64,000 nt of DNA from Mya arenaria (taxonomy: Eukaryota; Mollusca; Bivalvia; Myida; Myidae), in contig NC_069124.1 in NCBI RefSeq assembly GCF_026914265.1, forward strand, positions 74,028,765-74,092,764, in the 5' to 3' direction. The translations under genes and the position numbers were made by a program. How positions within the stretch are numbered: the first letter of the stretch is position 1; each line of letters starts with the position of its first letter. Under the pieces are notes generated by a model. It did no database searches. It was not told where the DNA came from and worked only from the letters and a program-made list of their open reading frames with translations. Shown one piece after another: positions 11,901 through 23,500 of this stretch.

Positions 11901-13481
11901 AAAATTGTTCTGGTTTGAATCATTTTTGAGATTTTTGATGGCTCCTATGTCCATTTTAGAATAGACTTAATTTAAACCTAGTTGCCGGTAGATGTTACCG
12001 GTAGATGTTATTTAAAGAGACATTTCTATTGTTTCAGGTTGAACATACCAAGCAAATTGTTGAGCTCGAGTCTCACACAGAAGGAACAGGAGCAGCCACT
12101 TGTTTCCCTTCTCTCAGATGACAGGTACAAAACATTGGCATGACTTTTAATCGTATACTGAAGGAAGCATGGACCTATTTCTTATATAGATCTTATTTAA
12201 GTCCAAACTTTAGAAATCTTAAACCTGTAGGAATATCACAGATGGAAACAAGTTTTTTTTCCCCCCAACTTTGTTGTCAACTTCATACTTGATGAAATTG
12301 AGTTAAAAAAGCATATAATATAATTATTTCTCTTGATGACTTATGATAGATCTTAAATGAAATTGGTCCCTGGAGTGCAGATAGTTGAATAGACACTGTA
12401 ATGCTATTATTTCTTTATATGCCTTCTATTGTCAGACACATTCCGATCTTACAATCTGCAACATCAAACTTTTATTATGGTATTTGCATTTTGTCATTCA
12501 ATTATCGATGTGATATAGTCAATTCTTGTCAAAGCATGATGCCAGCAGCTATGGCAGGACTTCATAGCCTATTCTTAATGATGGTTGTTGGCCCTTTTTT
12601 ATTTCCCCCTTAGCACATTTAGTGTAAAATATGCAGAAATTGCATTGTTTATTCTTTTTTGAACAGATATTTCAAGGCAAGTCCTTATTGATATGCTGTA
12701 GAGAAATTATTAAGAAAGTAAAAGTAATATAAATTATTCAGAATGTTAAAAGAAAGATACCTAAAATGTAGTGCCTTATACAAATTATCATACAGCTTGT
12801 GCATATTTTTACATTGTTGAAATAAATGCTACACTCAGTAACAAAAGAAAGTGTACATGCCTTGTAGACTTTTTTATATAGTCCATAATTTACATTCTGG
12901 GATTATTATTTCTTAGAGGGGCTTATGGAGTCTATCAGTATTTATAAATACCAGCAAACATTGCTTTTGGTAAAAGTGCTCTATAATTATTTTGCCCATT
13001 TTTTTTTGGAAAAACACGATTTGGATTATTTTCTGTTGATGAAAATGAGACATTTCAGAAAAAAAGTACGGTAGTCTTTTTGGGGAAAAGGCAATTTATA
13101 ACTTAAAAAGTCAAAGATTACATTTGAATCATACTGGCTCAAAGTATGACTTGCTCAAAATATGACTTTTTGCTATGAAAATAAATAAAAATGAAAACTT
13201 TTTTTGTCGCAAAATGTACTTAACATTTGATAGAATAGGATGATTCTTATATATCTACACTTACTTCCCACAACAGTGAGGAGGATGAGTTTGCAGTAGG
13301 AGCGCCGTTATCTCGAGAGGCCCAGCGAGAAATCACTGCCCAGCTTATCAAAGATGGCTACAACCTTGACCTTGAGCCAGATGATGAGGACCTTGACCTC
13401 ATTCCTCCTCGCCCCCTCCATGAACGCTGGTCCTGCTGCCCTGCAGCCACCTGGGTCCCACACAGATGTGCATTACAATAA
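2965..13481 (+). CDS. FAM219A: FAM219 family protein (FAM219A/B-like), five coding exons
   Basis: Coding exons are 2965-3042, 11197-11296, 11584-11662, 12038-12124 and 13277-13481. Each is bounded by AG/GT and the phases join without error to give 182 aa, close to human FAM219A (about 185 aa). Seen in the translation: an acidic Ser/Asn-rich N-terminus (MDTMDDSGIDSDN), a basic QKKIEKQREKNRRKG helix, an LPRSRL.IPSK segment, an acidic DDSEEDEF patch, and the family signature KDGYNLDLEPDDEDLDLIPP near the C-terminus followed by a paired-Cys end (CCPAAT). Vertebrate FAM219 has the equivalent KDGYRLDEIPDDEDLDLIPP and MCCQATSS. Its molecular function is not known, and it looks intrinsically disordered. 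The second intron's donor (GTCAAT) is weak. Intron 1 is 8.15 kb and repeat-filled. The gene converges on the Rab11-FIP gene. Assignment to FAM219A rather than FAM219B is not meaningful if molluscs have a single copy. Confidence 0.9.
3303..3321 (+). repeat. G19 homopolymer
   Basis: An uninterrupted run of 19 G in FAM219 intron 1, set in AT-rich DNA. It can form quadruplexes and is likely to vary in length or assemble poorly. Confidence 0.9.
3769..4897. mobile_element. Non-autonomous DNA transposon with CAGTG ends
   Basis: The element begins CAGTGCTCCAGC (3769) and ends with its exact reverse complement GCTGGAGCACTG (4897). It is flanked by a 5-bp direct repeat CATTT (3764-3768 and 4898-4902). 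CAGTG termini suggest hAT-like elements, although those usually duplicate 8 bp. Both ends carry CCCTGCCCTTTT-type sequence just inside. A further fragment with an AGAGCCCTG end (to about 4371) looks nested inside. No transposase frame. It lies in FAM219 intron 1. Confidence 0.6.
6313..8833. repeat. 50-bp minisatellite, about 50 contiguous copies
   Basis: The unit begins GTCTGCTGATAGGTCCGCAC and ends GAGATTGGTCATATT, exactly 50 bp per period. Copies differ by a few substitutions (CTGAT/CCGAT, AGGTCC/TGGTCC, ATTGG/ATCGG). The first copy and one near 7481 carry short insertions containing ACATGT. There are no spacers, so it is not a CRISPR. It lies wholly in FAM219 intron 1. Confidence 0.95.
9187..10986. 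mobile_element. Repeat element with internal ~145-bp tandem units carrying ERE-type palindromes
   Basis: Ends are TTATGCCCCCC (9187) and GGGGGGCATAA (to 10986), an inverted pair, with ten or eleven internal units of about 140-150 bp between them. Each unit has TTGTCCGAGTGATAACTC, a CATGGCCCTCAAACTTGAC block, a GACCAGTAGATGACCCCTAT block and then AGGTCAAGGTCACAGTGACC. The 13-mer GGTCACAGTGACC is exact at 9400, 9556, 9702, 9848, 10141, 10279 and 10705, with one-mismatch copies at 9994 and 10560. A GTCGGTCGGTCGG run lies near the left end. The element family is not named here; it encodes no transposase. Confidence 0.75.
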
Positions 13482-15082
13482 CACAGGCTCTGCATGGGTG
13501 TGCTGTACAAAAACACTGGATTTAGATTTTTTGCATTTATTTGTCATTATTGTCTCAGTGTAAGATTATGCACTACATGGTACCTCTAAAGATCTGCTTT
13601 TGTAAATTTTCTTGTATAATAATAAAAAGAACAGCAGTATTAGCAAAACCAAAACCTTGATTTTATATATTGACTGTTATGGAAGTCATTATCTGACTGT
13701 TACTGGCAATTTGTGAGTAAAAATTACATAACCAGAACTGCTGTTCATAAATGTACCTAGTTTTTCAATATGATTGTATGATTTGTTAATGATGGTATAT
13801 TTTAGTGATGATTTTTAAATGAATGTTTAACATGTACATGTGTACTTCCATCTCATTGTCATGAGTTTATATTCTATAACCATTGCCAAAGGTTAATTGA
13901 CATACATGATTTGCATATGACTTCTCACAGTGGTGAAAGTAATGTATGATTCCAGTATGACATTTTTGGATGGTTATGCTCAACTATTTAAAATGGCTTG
14001 GACTGGAAAATGATATTTAAAGTTGAGATATCTGTTTCATAATAGATTTAAGCGACTGCATTAATACACTGATGCTGACATACACATTCCTATTTACATG
14101 TACATGTAAGTTAAGTGACACATTTCATTTTGTTGAATGCAGGCATTATTCTGAATGCATATTATACTAAATATTTCATTTACATTTTCATGATGATAAA
14201 ATGTGAAAAGTAGTTTGATTGCTTATGGAAAGTGAACAAAGTTTATTTAGTCTTTCCATTTTCAAAGTTTTTATTTTCTTTTTTTATATGATTAAATGTT
14301 GTGCAATATGTTGATAAATATTACACTACAGCAAGATCCACTTCTTTAAGCTGCTGTGTTCTATAATATTAATATTACATTTGAGAGAATTAAATGATTA
14401 AATTTTAATCATGTGCAATATATTGTTTTAATAGAAATCCACCATAAAGCTTGTTAAACATAAATTAGAACTAGAAGAATTAATTGAATATTTGTGAAGC
14501 AAACCTTTTTCATGTAACATATACATGTATACATACAAGTCTGTTGGATCTGTCTAGATTTATTTTATCATATTTTTGTTACCTTGTAATTGTGTTGAGG
14601 ATTTGTTGTTGTTTTCAAAAGTTTATTATTGATTTCATTCCATTTAATTGACATTCCTTGATTTTTATCATTTCAATTTTGGGAAGGGTAAATTTGATTA
14701 GCTTATTCTTTAATGTAAACATGTATGAAATAGATCTGAGGTTATGATATTGAAGTAGTGCATGGTATGAAGTGTTATTGTAGTAGTGAGTGGTGCAAAG
14801 TTTAATTGAAGAAATGAGTGGTACAAGATGTTATTGAAGAAATGAGTGGTACAAGATGTTATTGAAGTAATGAGTGGTACGATGTATGTTTTATGCTTGT
14901 TTGCAGAATGCTTTCTTTTACTTGTAAGATTTACAATTCACATATTTGAACCGTTCAATTTGCCACAAACTTTGTATGGCAAATATGACTGTAGATAGTT
15001 TTAACTTCTGGAGGCCTATATTTTCTGAAATTATTTATTCCATTACAAACTTGTAGTAAATCCTACTGTGTATTTAAAAGAG

Positions 15083-15240
15083 ATTCTTGGTTGCCTACTT
15101 AGGGCAGTGGTTAGCACACTTGCTTCTCACCAAGACGTCCAGGGTTCAATTCTAGGCTTTGTTTTACTATAGTTGTCAAATAAATAAGTTCCATTTATTC
15201 ACAATATCTTTGTGCCCTAATAGCTGAACCTTGTTAAAAT
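15083..15240 (+). repeat. tRNA-derived SINE fragment
   Basis: A box-A-like TAGGGCAGTGGTTAGCACAC at about 15100 is followed about 45 bp later by the box B GGTTCAATTCT at 15143. This is the internal RNA polymerase III promoter layout. The sequence does not fold as an intact tRNA, and the tail drifts into AT-rich DNA, so it is read as an old SINE rather than a tRNA gene. Confidence 0.55.
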
Positions 15241-16085
15241 GGTCAAAACACTAAAGTCTTGAAAAAGATACAGAAGTTGATTGATGATATTAGAATACAT
15301 GTTGAAAAATCAAAAATTATATGGCATAATAGATATGATTCTCATCTTTTGGAGTCTTTCATTTATGGCTTTTCTTGTTTTGTTTCATACTTTGTTCTAT
15401 ATTTAGTTTTGTTACTGTAGCTTGATTTTCTTTCAGCTCTTACATAATTATGGTGTTGTTTTTGTTACATAACAGGGCTCTTACCTGTTTCGTAGGGAGA
15501 AATGGCTTTTGATAAAGCCTACATTTCTCCGCGTACTTGCTCTTTTATCATGATATTATTGAATTTCTCTGTTCATGTTAAAAAGATATTTATGTAACCT
15601 GATAATTATTGTTTTGTCTTTGTATGGCCTTGTGTAGATGTGTGTTAAATAAGGACTGATGAATGTTCCAATGTGTTATTTAAATGCCAGTGCTCAGTCT
15701 TTTGAATTCCATCCTATTTTGCTCTTTGTTTATTTTCGTCTTCTTGAATTATGTGTATGGTTTCTTTACTGTATTGTCTTTCAGCTTTAATCCATTACAC
15801 TTCATTTTCTTTAAAAATTATTGCAATATCAAAATAGCCATGTATATACCGGTATGTGCCATTTTCAAACTACATCTTCGTGAAATGTCATGAAAAACAA
15901 TGAACAACAGTTACTAGCTATGTTATACAGATAAAATGATCAGTCAGCAGGTGTAGCTGTTTACTACGGATGAAATGTTCAGTCACGTTAAGCTGTAAAT
16001 TACCGAACTGCTGAGTAATGCCTTTTTATTACTAAAAATTATTTACTCCGTGGGTTTAAAAACTTTTCTTCATATGTGTCAAGCA

Positions 16086-16091
16086 AATAAA
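16086..16091 (+). terminator. Proximal poly(A) signal, FAM219
   Basis: AATAAA followed within 40 bp by a T/GT-rich stretch (TTTTTGTTTGTCTGTTTTTC). It is a good alternative cleavage site upstream of the signal at 16790. Confidence 0.5.
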
Positions 16092-16789
16092 GCATTTTCA
16101 CTTTGTATTGTAATTGTCTTTTTGTTTGTCTGTTTTTCAAAGGAAAAGGTTTTGATATTGTGATAGCTGCTGCTGTGTCATCATCAAAAACTGGATCCTT
16201 GGCCATAACTCAAAAACCATTCAAGATTTACTTAATATATGTACACAAACGCTAGAGACAATAGGCACATCTGAAGAAAGTCCCATTAACTTGGCTTAAT
16301 TCATTGAACAGTAATGTGACCTTGCCTGTTGGAAAGTATACAGATGAGCATTTGGACTCACTATAGGTGCTCGTGTTTGGTCTCACATGGCCTGTTGGTA
16401 TAATATTAGCATAGATTGTAGACCAATGGAAAGGGTAGACGTTATTCATCATTTCAAACTGTAGATTCACAGGAACTTCATAGTCTTCCATCAACACTAA
16501 ATGTCTATAACTGACATGCTTTGTTCATAATAATAAGATGAGGAGTCTCTTTCAATTGACATGTCTTGTATGTAACCAGTCAGAATTTTTCCTTAAAATT
16601 ATGCAACATATGTTCTATAGCTATTGCATGGTGTATTATCTAAGACTTATTTGCCCATTACATGCTACATGTATGATGTATGATAAGTAAGGAACTAAAT
16701 GTCTACATTATGTATGTACAGGACCAAACTTGTTTTTAGGGAATTTGTAGGAAATGTTGTATAATTGATAGTTACTATTTTGAAATTCT

Positions 16790-16795
16790 AATAAA
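16790..16795 (+). terminator. Distal poly(A) signal, FAM219
   Basis: AATAAA followed about 20 bp later by a GT-rich element (GTTGTCTTTTTTGTGTTG). This is the textbook arrangement, and it is the last good + strand signal before the minus-strand gene's own end at 17.38 kb. Confidence 0.65.
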
Positions 16796-17354
16796 TGTTG
16801 CTAACTGATGTTGTCTTTTTTGTGTTGCATTTCACTGAGTATTTGTAATTGCATTAATCTGCCAAACTTAACCCTCTCATCCTGGAGGTTCATGATTATA
16901 TTAAGAACACCTGAGATTTGACAATTTTCATTGGGACAGTTGAAAAGATGCGAAATAGACTACTTCAATGAATGTTAATTACAGTTTTCCAAAGTATGAT
17001 GAAGACACAGACTGCATAAAAAAGGTTAAGAGAAAAGTGGACAAACTCAAATTGGTAATTTCTTGACTTAGTGCCACAACTCTGAGTGGCTGAAGTGGTC
17101 AGGCAGACATTATGGCCATTAACAAGATCAGTAGATTTGCACTGGTCAAGTTAGATTGCAGACAAATTCAAAAAGAATGGCTCATTTCGTGTGATGACAA
17201 ATATGGATTGCACAGAATGATGATGACTTTGGCATAGTTTGGCATCTAGACAACTTCTTTATGTGGATGAGTCTTATATTATTCAGCATACAATAGGCAG
17301 GAGATTGAGTAATAAAGCACAAAACAATCACATTTAAACTATGCAATAAAATAA

Positions 17355-20300
17355 CAACTTCCAGCAAATAGTTCTTTTATTTTTTATTAGTTCAATGTCA
17401 ATAACCATCATGTACACACATATGGAAAGATCTTTCCTCACATTCAGTATCTTAATCACTACAGCATTTACATTCATAGCTTATTCATGAGTTTCAAGAC
17501 GGTAAGAATTACATATCATTGATATTTTTATTACATATCATTGATATTCTTAAGAAAGAAGATCTAAAAAAAATAAATATGCAAAATCCCCAAAAACAAT
17601 GGGTGAACACCTTAAAATACAGATCATTATCATTTCCGAAGTTTTATACAAAGATAAAGCAAGGTATACATTGTATTTTCACATTATTTAACAAGAATAT
17701 AAAAAAGATGATATGTCAATAGCTTGGAATGAACTGTTCAGAAAAATGGAATACAGAAGTACATTTATATTCCGATACATGGTATTAACATGATACACAT
17801 ATGGATAAAGTAAGATAGAGCTACACTGTATACTCGATGTACATGGATAACAACCCTGCATAATACTATACATGAATGTGATGGAAAAGCCACAATGATA
17901 TGTACATGTTCTTATGAGCGACAATACAAACACAACCATATCAGTATATGCATGAATCAACTCGCTATTAATCATCATAAATGCCTGTAAGACAAATGTG
18001 TTGTTTTATTTGTTTTTAATTGGTTTGGCCTTGATCTAACCACATATTTGTATTTTCCAATTATCAAACATTCTTCGAAAAGCAAAATGGGTGTTAACAA
18101 TCCACAATCATTGAAGTCTTACTAATGTCTGTATTTTTTTTTGGCAAAACGTGTGACCATCAGCTAAACAAAACACATTCACATTGCAATTTTGCTACAA
18201 TGGCCATGTTATGATATACTGCTCCAACTACAACAGTCAGACTAGAATTTTCAAAAGGGTTTGAAATAAGGTTAAGTATCACTGCGGTACATTTGCATAA
18301 GTAGTTCTTCATTTTATTATCACACCCAAATATTTCTTGTTAAAGAGCAGTCTGGCACTTCATTTTTAGAGGTTTAGTCACATGATATGTATACACCTAT
18401 TAAGGATGGTTTGTGTGTGTTTCCGCAACTTAAATCATTTAGCAGACAATCGTGGATTGGGGCAGTTCTAATGCTGCTGCAATTCAATGCTTGAAAACAT
18501 TGACATGCTCAATGTGCTAACAAACAGAAGTAATTACAAATATATTCTTAACATTATCAGTAAACAAGGAATAATTGTGCTAATGGCACAAAATCATCCA
18601 TAGACAACAATCATACTGCCCAAAGAACAAATATGGGGGCCAAATTCTACACGCATAAATCAACCATAAAAAGGAATACACTCAAGTGCATAACAACATG
18701 TAACCCTCCATGCTTTAAATAATCCCCATTACACATGAAGTCATGTAAATAATTTAGAACTGGTAGAATAAAACACTACAAACAATATCCAGTGCTCAAT
18801 ATTTTGATAGTTTGTAATGTTAAATATCAGCTTGGGAAGGTAACCCTCTACTTGCATAAGTGGATTTCAGGTCTACTACTGAGCAAGTCTGCTGCTGTTG
18901 CACACACAAAACAATATTAACAAATCTCTGGAATTTTTCCTCAACAATGTTTGGCACAATCAGTTTTAACCAATGTTTTAACAGCTAAAAATCGTTGCAT
19001 AGGATGCTTCATATCATATTTCTTCCGGAACATAAGAGGTAAAAAAATATACTGGTTACCAGTAAGTAATTTGATGTTGGGTTTTTTAAGTTTCTAGTAT
19101 AACACATGCCCTGTATTTAAAGGAAGGTAATAAAGAAAATAATGCTGTGTCTGGAGAAGTGATACTACCAGTTTCAAGACGTAAAAATCTTGAAACAAAA
19201 TACATCACATAAGAAGATATATATTCCCCCTTAGTTTTTCTGTGACCTTTTTCAAATGCAAATGTATATGTGAATTGTAAAACATATTGTATGTACTAGT
19301 GGAAAAAGAAACTCTACATGAAAAGTATACAGGTTATTAAATAGGCAATTATTCTTCTTTTTTTTAAATCTGATTATTATCCCATCTCTCTGCATCACAG
19401 TTAGACTACCATATAACGTACTTCAGGTATATAAGGTAAACATTATATCATCATCAAATGACAAGACATTATTTTTCACAGATTAAGTATAATGCGCAGT
19501 TTCTTTTTTTTTCTAGCATACATGCACATTGCAGGATAAATTTTCAGTTTTAAAATGTAATTTCATGAGTGAAATATACATAGTAGAGTTAGCCCTTTGC
19601 AAGCAATGTGCTTCACTATACTGATTACCTATGGCAGTGGTATAATAGTACCTGCACGAATGCAATACCTTTACAATTACAAAGACCTGAATGCTTGCAC
19701 CAAAATTACAACAGACAACATTCAAATACAAAAATAAAGTTAACAATATCACGTTTCAATGAAACAAGTAACAGGAATTATTACATGATATAATTGTATA
19801 ATATAACTCCCATTTTAGGGAATAATGCAAGGCAGACAGAAGGACTTTCATGCCATAAAGGCCACTTATTATATATCAAAAAACATTTATCACTGAACTA
19901 TACATACAAATAGCACATTGCACACCACACAAAAAAGGAAATAATTACTCCAATGAAACAATGGAAGAAGTATTATATCATAACAGCGAATTAATTCCTT
20001 CATTTTTTCTTTGTACGAATAAATATAGACTCTTCAAACACTCAGGGTACACAACAATGGAAATATAATGTCAAAATGCTGCTTATCTTAAACATTTACA
20101 TAACATGGGAGATGAACCTTCTAGATTCAAGAATATCTCCAAAGTGAAACAGATCAGGGGGATAATGCTTTCAACCGTCAATATCTATCAGAAGTCAAAA
20201 CATGAAATACTGAAAAACCAAATGCCCTCAAATAATCATCTGCCATGAACATATAAGTTATAACTAACTAAAAGAAGTCATTGCTTTTTTAAGTTTGTTA

Positions 20301-20536
20301 TGGCACAGAAAGAATTTTCTTTACAAAAAATTCAGTGAATTTAGCATTAATTATTTAAATACAATTATAAATGTTCAATATTTTTCATAACACTATTATA
20401 CATGAATGTGCTGTGTTCTTATGTTATTTTTTAAAATGCAACCCTTTTTTCATCACTCAGAAAACTCCAGAGGCCACATCAGATCTTCACCCCCACAAAA
20501 TTATATTGTTGGTCCCGACTGCTTGTTTGAACGCTC
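17355..20536 (-). other. Rab11-FIP 3' UTR
   Basis: 3.2 kb of AT-rich minus-strand sequence lies between the stop codon at 20539-20537 and the poly(A) signals at 17376-17388. No reading frame in it is supported, and it has few recognisable interspersed repeats, unlike the introns. Its extent is inferred from the signals. Confidence 0.55.
17376..17388 (-). terminator. Paired poly(A) signals, Rab11-FIP
   Basis: Two minus-strand AATAAA hexamers (TTTATT at 17376-17381 and 17383-17388) are followed on that strand by GT-rich sequence (GTTGTTATTTTATTG). Only about 580 bp separate them from the FAM219 signal on the other strand. Confidence 0.6.
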
Positions 20537-23500
20537 TCAGAGCAGGAATAGTTTTGATTTCTCATCATCATCCTGCGCCAGTGCTTCCGGACAGTGCACC
20601 ATACACTTCGACACCAGCTTGTCAATGTAGGACTTCATCTCTACATTGTCCTTGGTCAGCGCTGAGGAAACAGATACAGAGTTAACGAATATAAAGTTTT
20701 GAGTTCTAAAATCCTACTGCTTCATAAAACATACCAGCGGATTACATGTCATCAAAGGTTGGTATGAAGGAATGATATTTTAAATTATTAAATATACCCA
20801 AAAAGTAAAAACAAAAATGAAGTCATCATTATTTTGCATCATACAAATGCAAAACATTGTGGTATATTTAATTATTATATAAGAGATGAGTAGAGATATA
20901 AACTGCCTACTCAGGTTGTGTTTTTATGTGTTGAAATTTCTAGACCAGAGAGTGTGTTGCCAAGGATTAATATCATATGTTATTTACAGTGTTTATGTAC
21001 CATACATAGAGTTACTCTGATTAACTGTATGATGTTTTTATTATTTTAATGTGTGGGTGTTGTTCTTCATTTACATACAGTTACAGAGAGAGTATATTTC
21101 TTGATTTCAGTGTTCGACTGCATTTTATTTGAAGAGTGTCATAGAAAAACATATTTTCATGATTGGCAAAGCCACTATAATCAATAGTTAGTAAAGGTTA
21201 TTGAAACCAAAATTACACAATTCATCTTATTACACATGAGATGAATTATTTCTTTACTGGACTCGGTATTGATGGATAGTCAAATTGGCATTTATTATAT
21301 ATTGTTATGGATATATCATATTGTAGTTAGTTTACATGCGTAGATCCATAATGTCCAGAGGTACATGACTTGTGTGAGTTTTAAGAGGTAAACCAGCCCA
21401 ATTAATTTGTTAGTCACAAACATATCTCTACGCAAAGCGCTGGAAGAGATCGTCATGCCTCTCACTAAAATACAATTCAATGTTTCTGCTTCCTCACGAT
21501 CTTAGAGCAGTCATTGTTTTTTAAATCAAACAGCAGTGGTCGAAATTAACACAAGCCCACAAGCCCTGCACTGGTAAAGTATGTTTCGGGCTTGCTCAAA
21601 TTCTGAATTTTATATAGCAGGGCTTGTTCAAAAAAATTGATGCCAAGCAAAAGTATAAGAATTCAGGCTTGTTTATCCAAAAGTCTAATTTCAATGACTG
21701 AAATAGACATTTATATCAAATGTTTTTGCTCATTCATATCTCCAGCATTGATATTTATGAATCTTTAACCATAAAAGTTGAGTCAAATAGCCAATGGGAA
21801 GAACTTTTTTTAAAGAAACTTTCTACAGATGAAACCTACCAGCGTTTTCAGTTTCCAGTTCTTGGATTCTTGCTTGAAGTTCTTCTTTGGACACATCTGA
21901 TAAAAAGAACAGAACATAATTGTAGGCCATTCATCAATTGACAACAATACTTGACATTTTTTGGGTAAGTGAATGTTATAAAAGATTTGTGATTATCAAA
22001 ATTATATTATGTGTTTGCAACAAACCCTATCTTAGTTCATTAATAACAATTTAAACTGTTAACATCCTGAATAATCCAGTGATCTAATTATGCCACTTCA
22101 AATGCCAATAAGTGATACATACGTTCAACAGGAGTCTGCTTGATAGCAATGGTGGCCGACTCACTGGCCCGGCGCACATGCTTCTTCGCGTATCTGCCCT
22201 GGGATGCCGGTGTGGAAGTTACCATCGGGGAGTCAGGGGCACCAGTCGAAATGCTGCGAATACGCGGAACAGTGTTTGAACCAGACTGAAATCAAATATT
22301 GTAAAGTTAGAGCATAATACTTTGAAACATATATGAATTTCTTGGCATGATTACAAATTACAAACCATGTGTATCAGTATTATTACTGTTATATAATACA
22401 TGCAAGTAATTGTTCATGTATAAGATATGTCATCAAAATGACAATCTTATTACGGTACTGAAATTTATAAAAGTTTATTAAATTTTCTTGGAAGTAATGC
22501 AATGTTTATATATAATATGTACATACCGTAATTAAGTTACACCTTCATAAAAAATGCTTGTGTCAACATTGAAATGCTTTACCTTGATTTCTTTTCCACC
22601 AAGGTGGAATTCAATATCACCGTCGTTACCAGTTTTATCCACCTCACTGTCAATGTCATTATCAAATGGATTGCTGCTCATATTTTCATTTGCATCCAGT
22701 TCCTCATAGAATGTAAATCCGTCCTTTAGCGTTCCAATACCTCCTGATATGGTGTCAATCACCACAGCACCTTTGCAAACCTTCCAAAAATGGGTTGTAC
22801 AGATAATCCTACTGGATGATTCAAACTCAATAGTGTCCGTGCAGTCACATCCTGCTACTTTTAATGACAAGATATCAGATTTTCCAATTCCAAGATTTTT
22901 CCCTTCAACAGTAATTCTTGTGGGCCGATCTATTGGCCCTGAATTGGGAGAACAACTGGAAATAACCGGGTCACCACCACACTTGTCAAGATCATTACTT
23001 ACACTGAGAAAACTAAGACTAAACCTTTTTTTATATTTTGATTTCATTGTGTTACTTTTTTGAGAACTAGTTACGGACACATTGTCATCAATGTCAATTG
23101 AATCACTGGCACTGAATTTGTTAAATGAGAACAGGTCTTGTATAGACCTTGAAAACTTCTTGTTAAAACCAGCTAAACCTGACTTTTGGCTTTTACCCCC
23201 TGGACTATCATCTTTCTTATTTCTCCTCTGAGTACTGGGAGAAGCCATACGTTTTTTCAATCGTTGAAATGCCGACCTGGGTCGAACTTCTTCTGGTCCC
23301 TGGGAGCCAACTGCTTTGATGATGGGCACATGGTCCCCCTGGGCTCCAAACTTGGATACATAGCACTGGTATATGATCTCTCCTGTGGGCTTAGGGCACT
23401 TCTTGTGGGGCTGTAAAGGGGCCCGTTTAGCCTGGCCTTTGATGGCACGCAGGGAGGTGACCGGTATAAGGATCTGACCAAGAATGTCATCTTTCTCCGT

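Larger units (their letters stand above)
13482..16810 (+). other. FAM219 3' UTR
   Basis: AT-rich sequence with no supported reading frame runs from the stop codon to a strong polyadenylation site. It holds a tRNA-related SINE fragment (15083-15240), a short tandem GAAGAAATGAGTGGTACAAGAT (about 14771-14880), and a foldback around 15495-15545 (GGGAGAAATG paired with CATTTCTCC). The full UTR length is inferred from the poly(A) signals; shorter forms are possible. Confidence 0.55.

Noticed and set aside
15083-15240. tRNA gene
   Set aside because: Box A and B motifs are present, but the sequence does not form the acceptor and anticodon stems; scored as a SINE fragment. The same reasoning applies to 58868-59060.
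22749-23490. Forward and alternative-frame open frames opposite the large Rab11-FIP exon
   Set aside because: Shadows of the coding exon; no motif and no splice structure.
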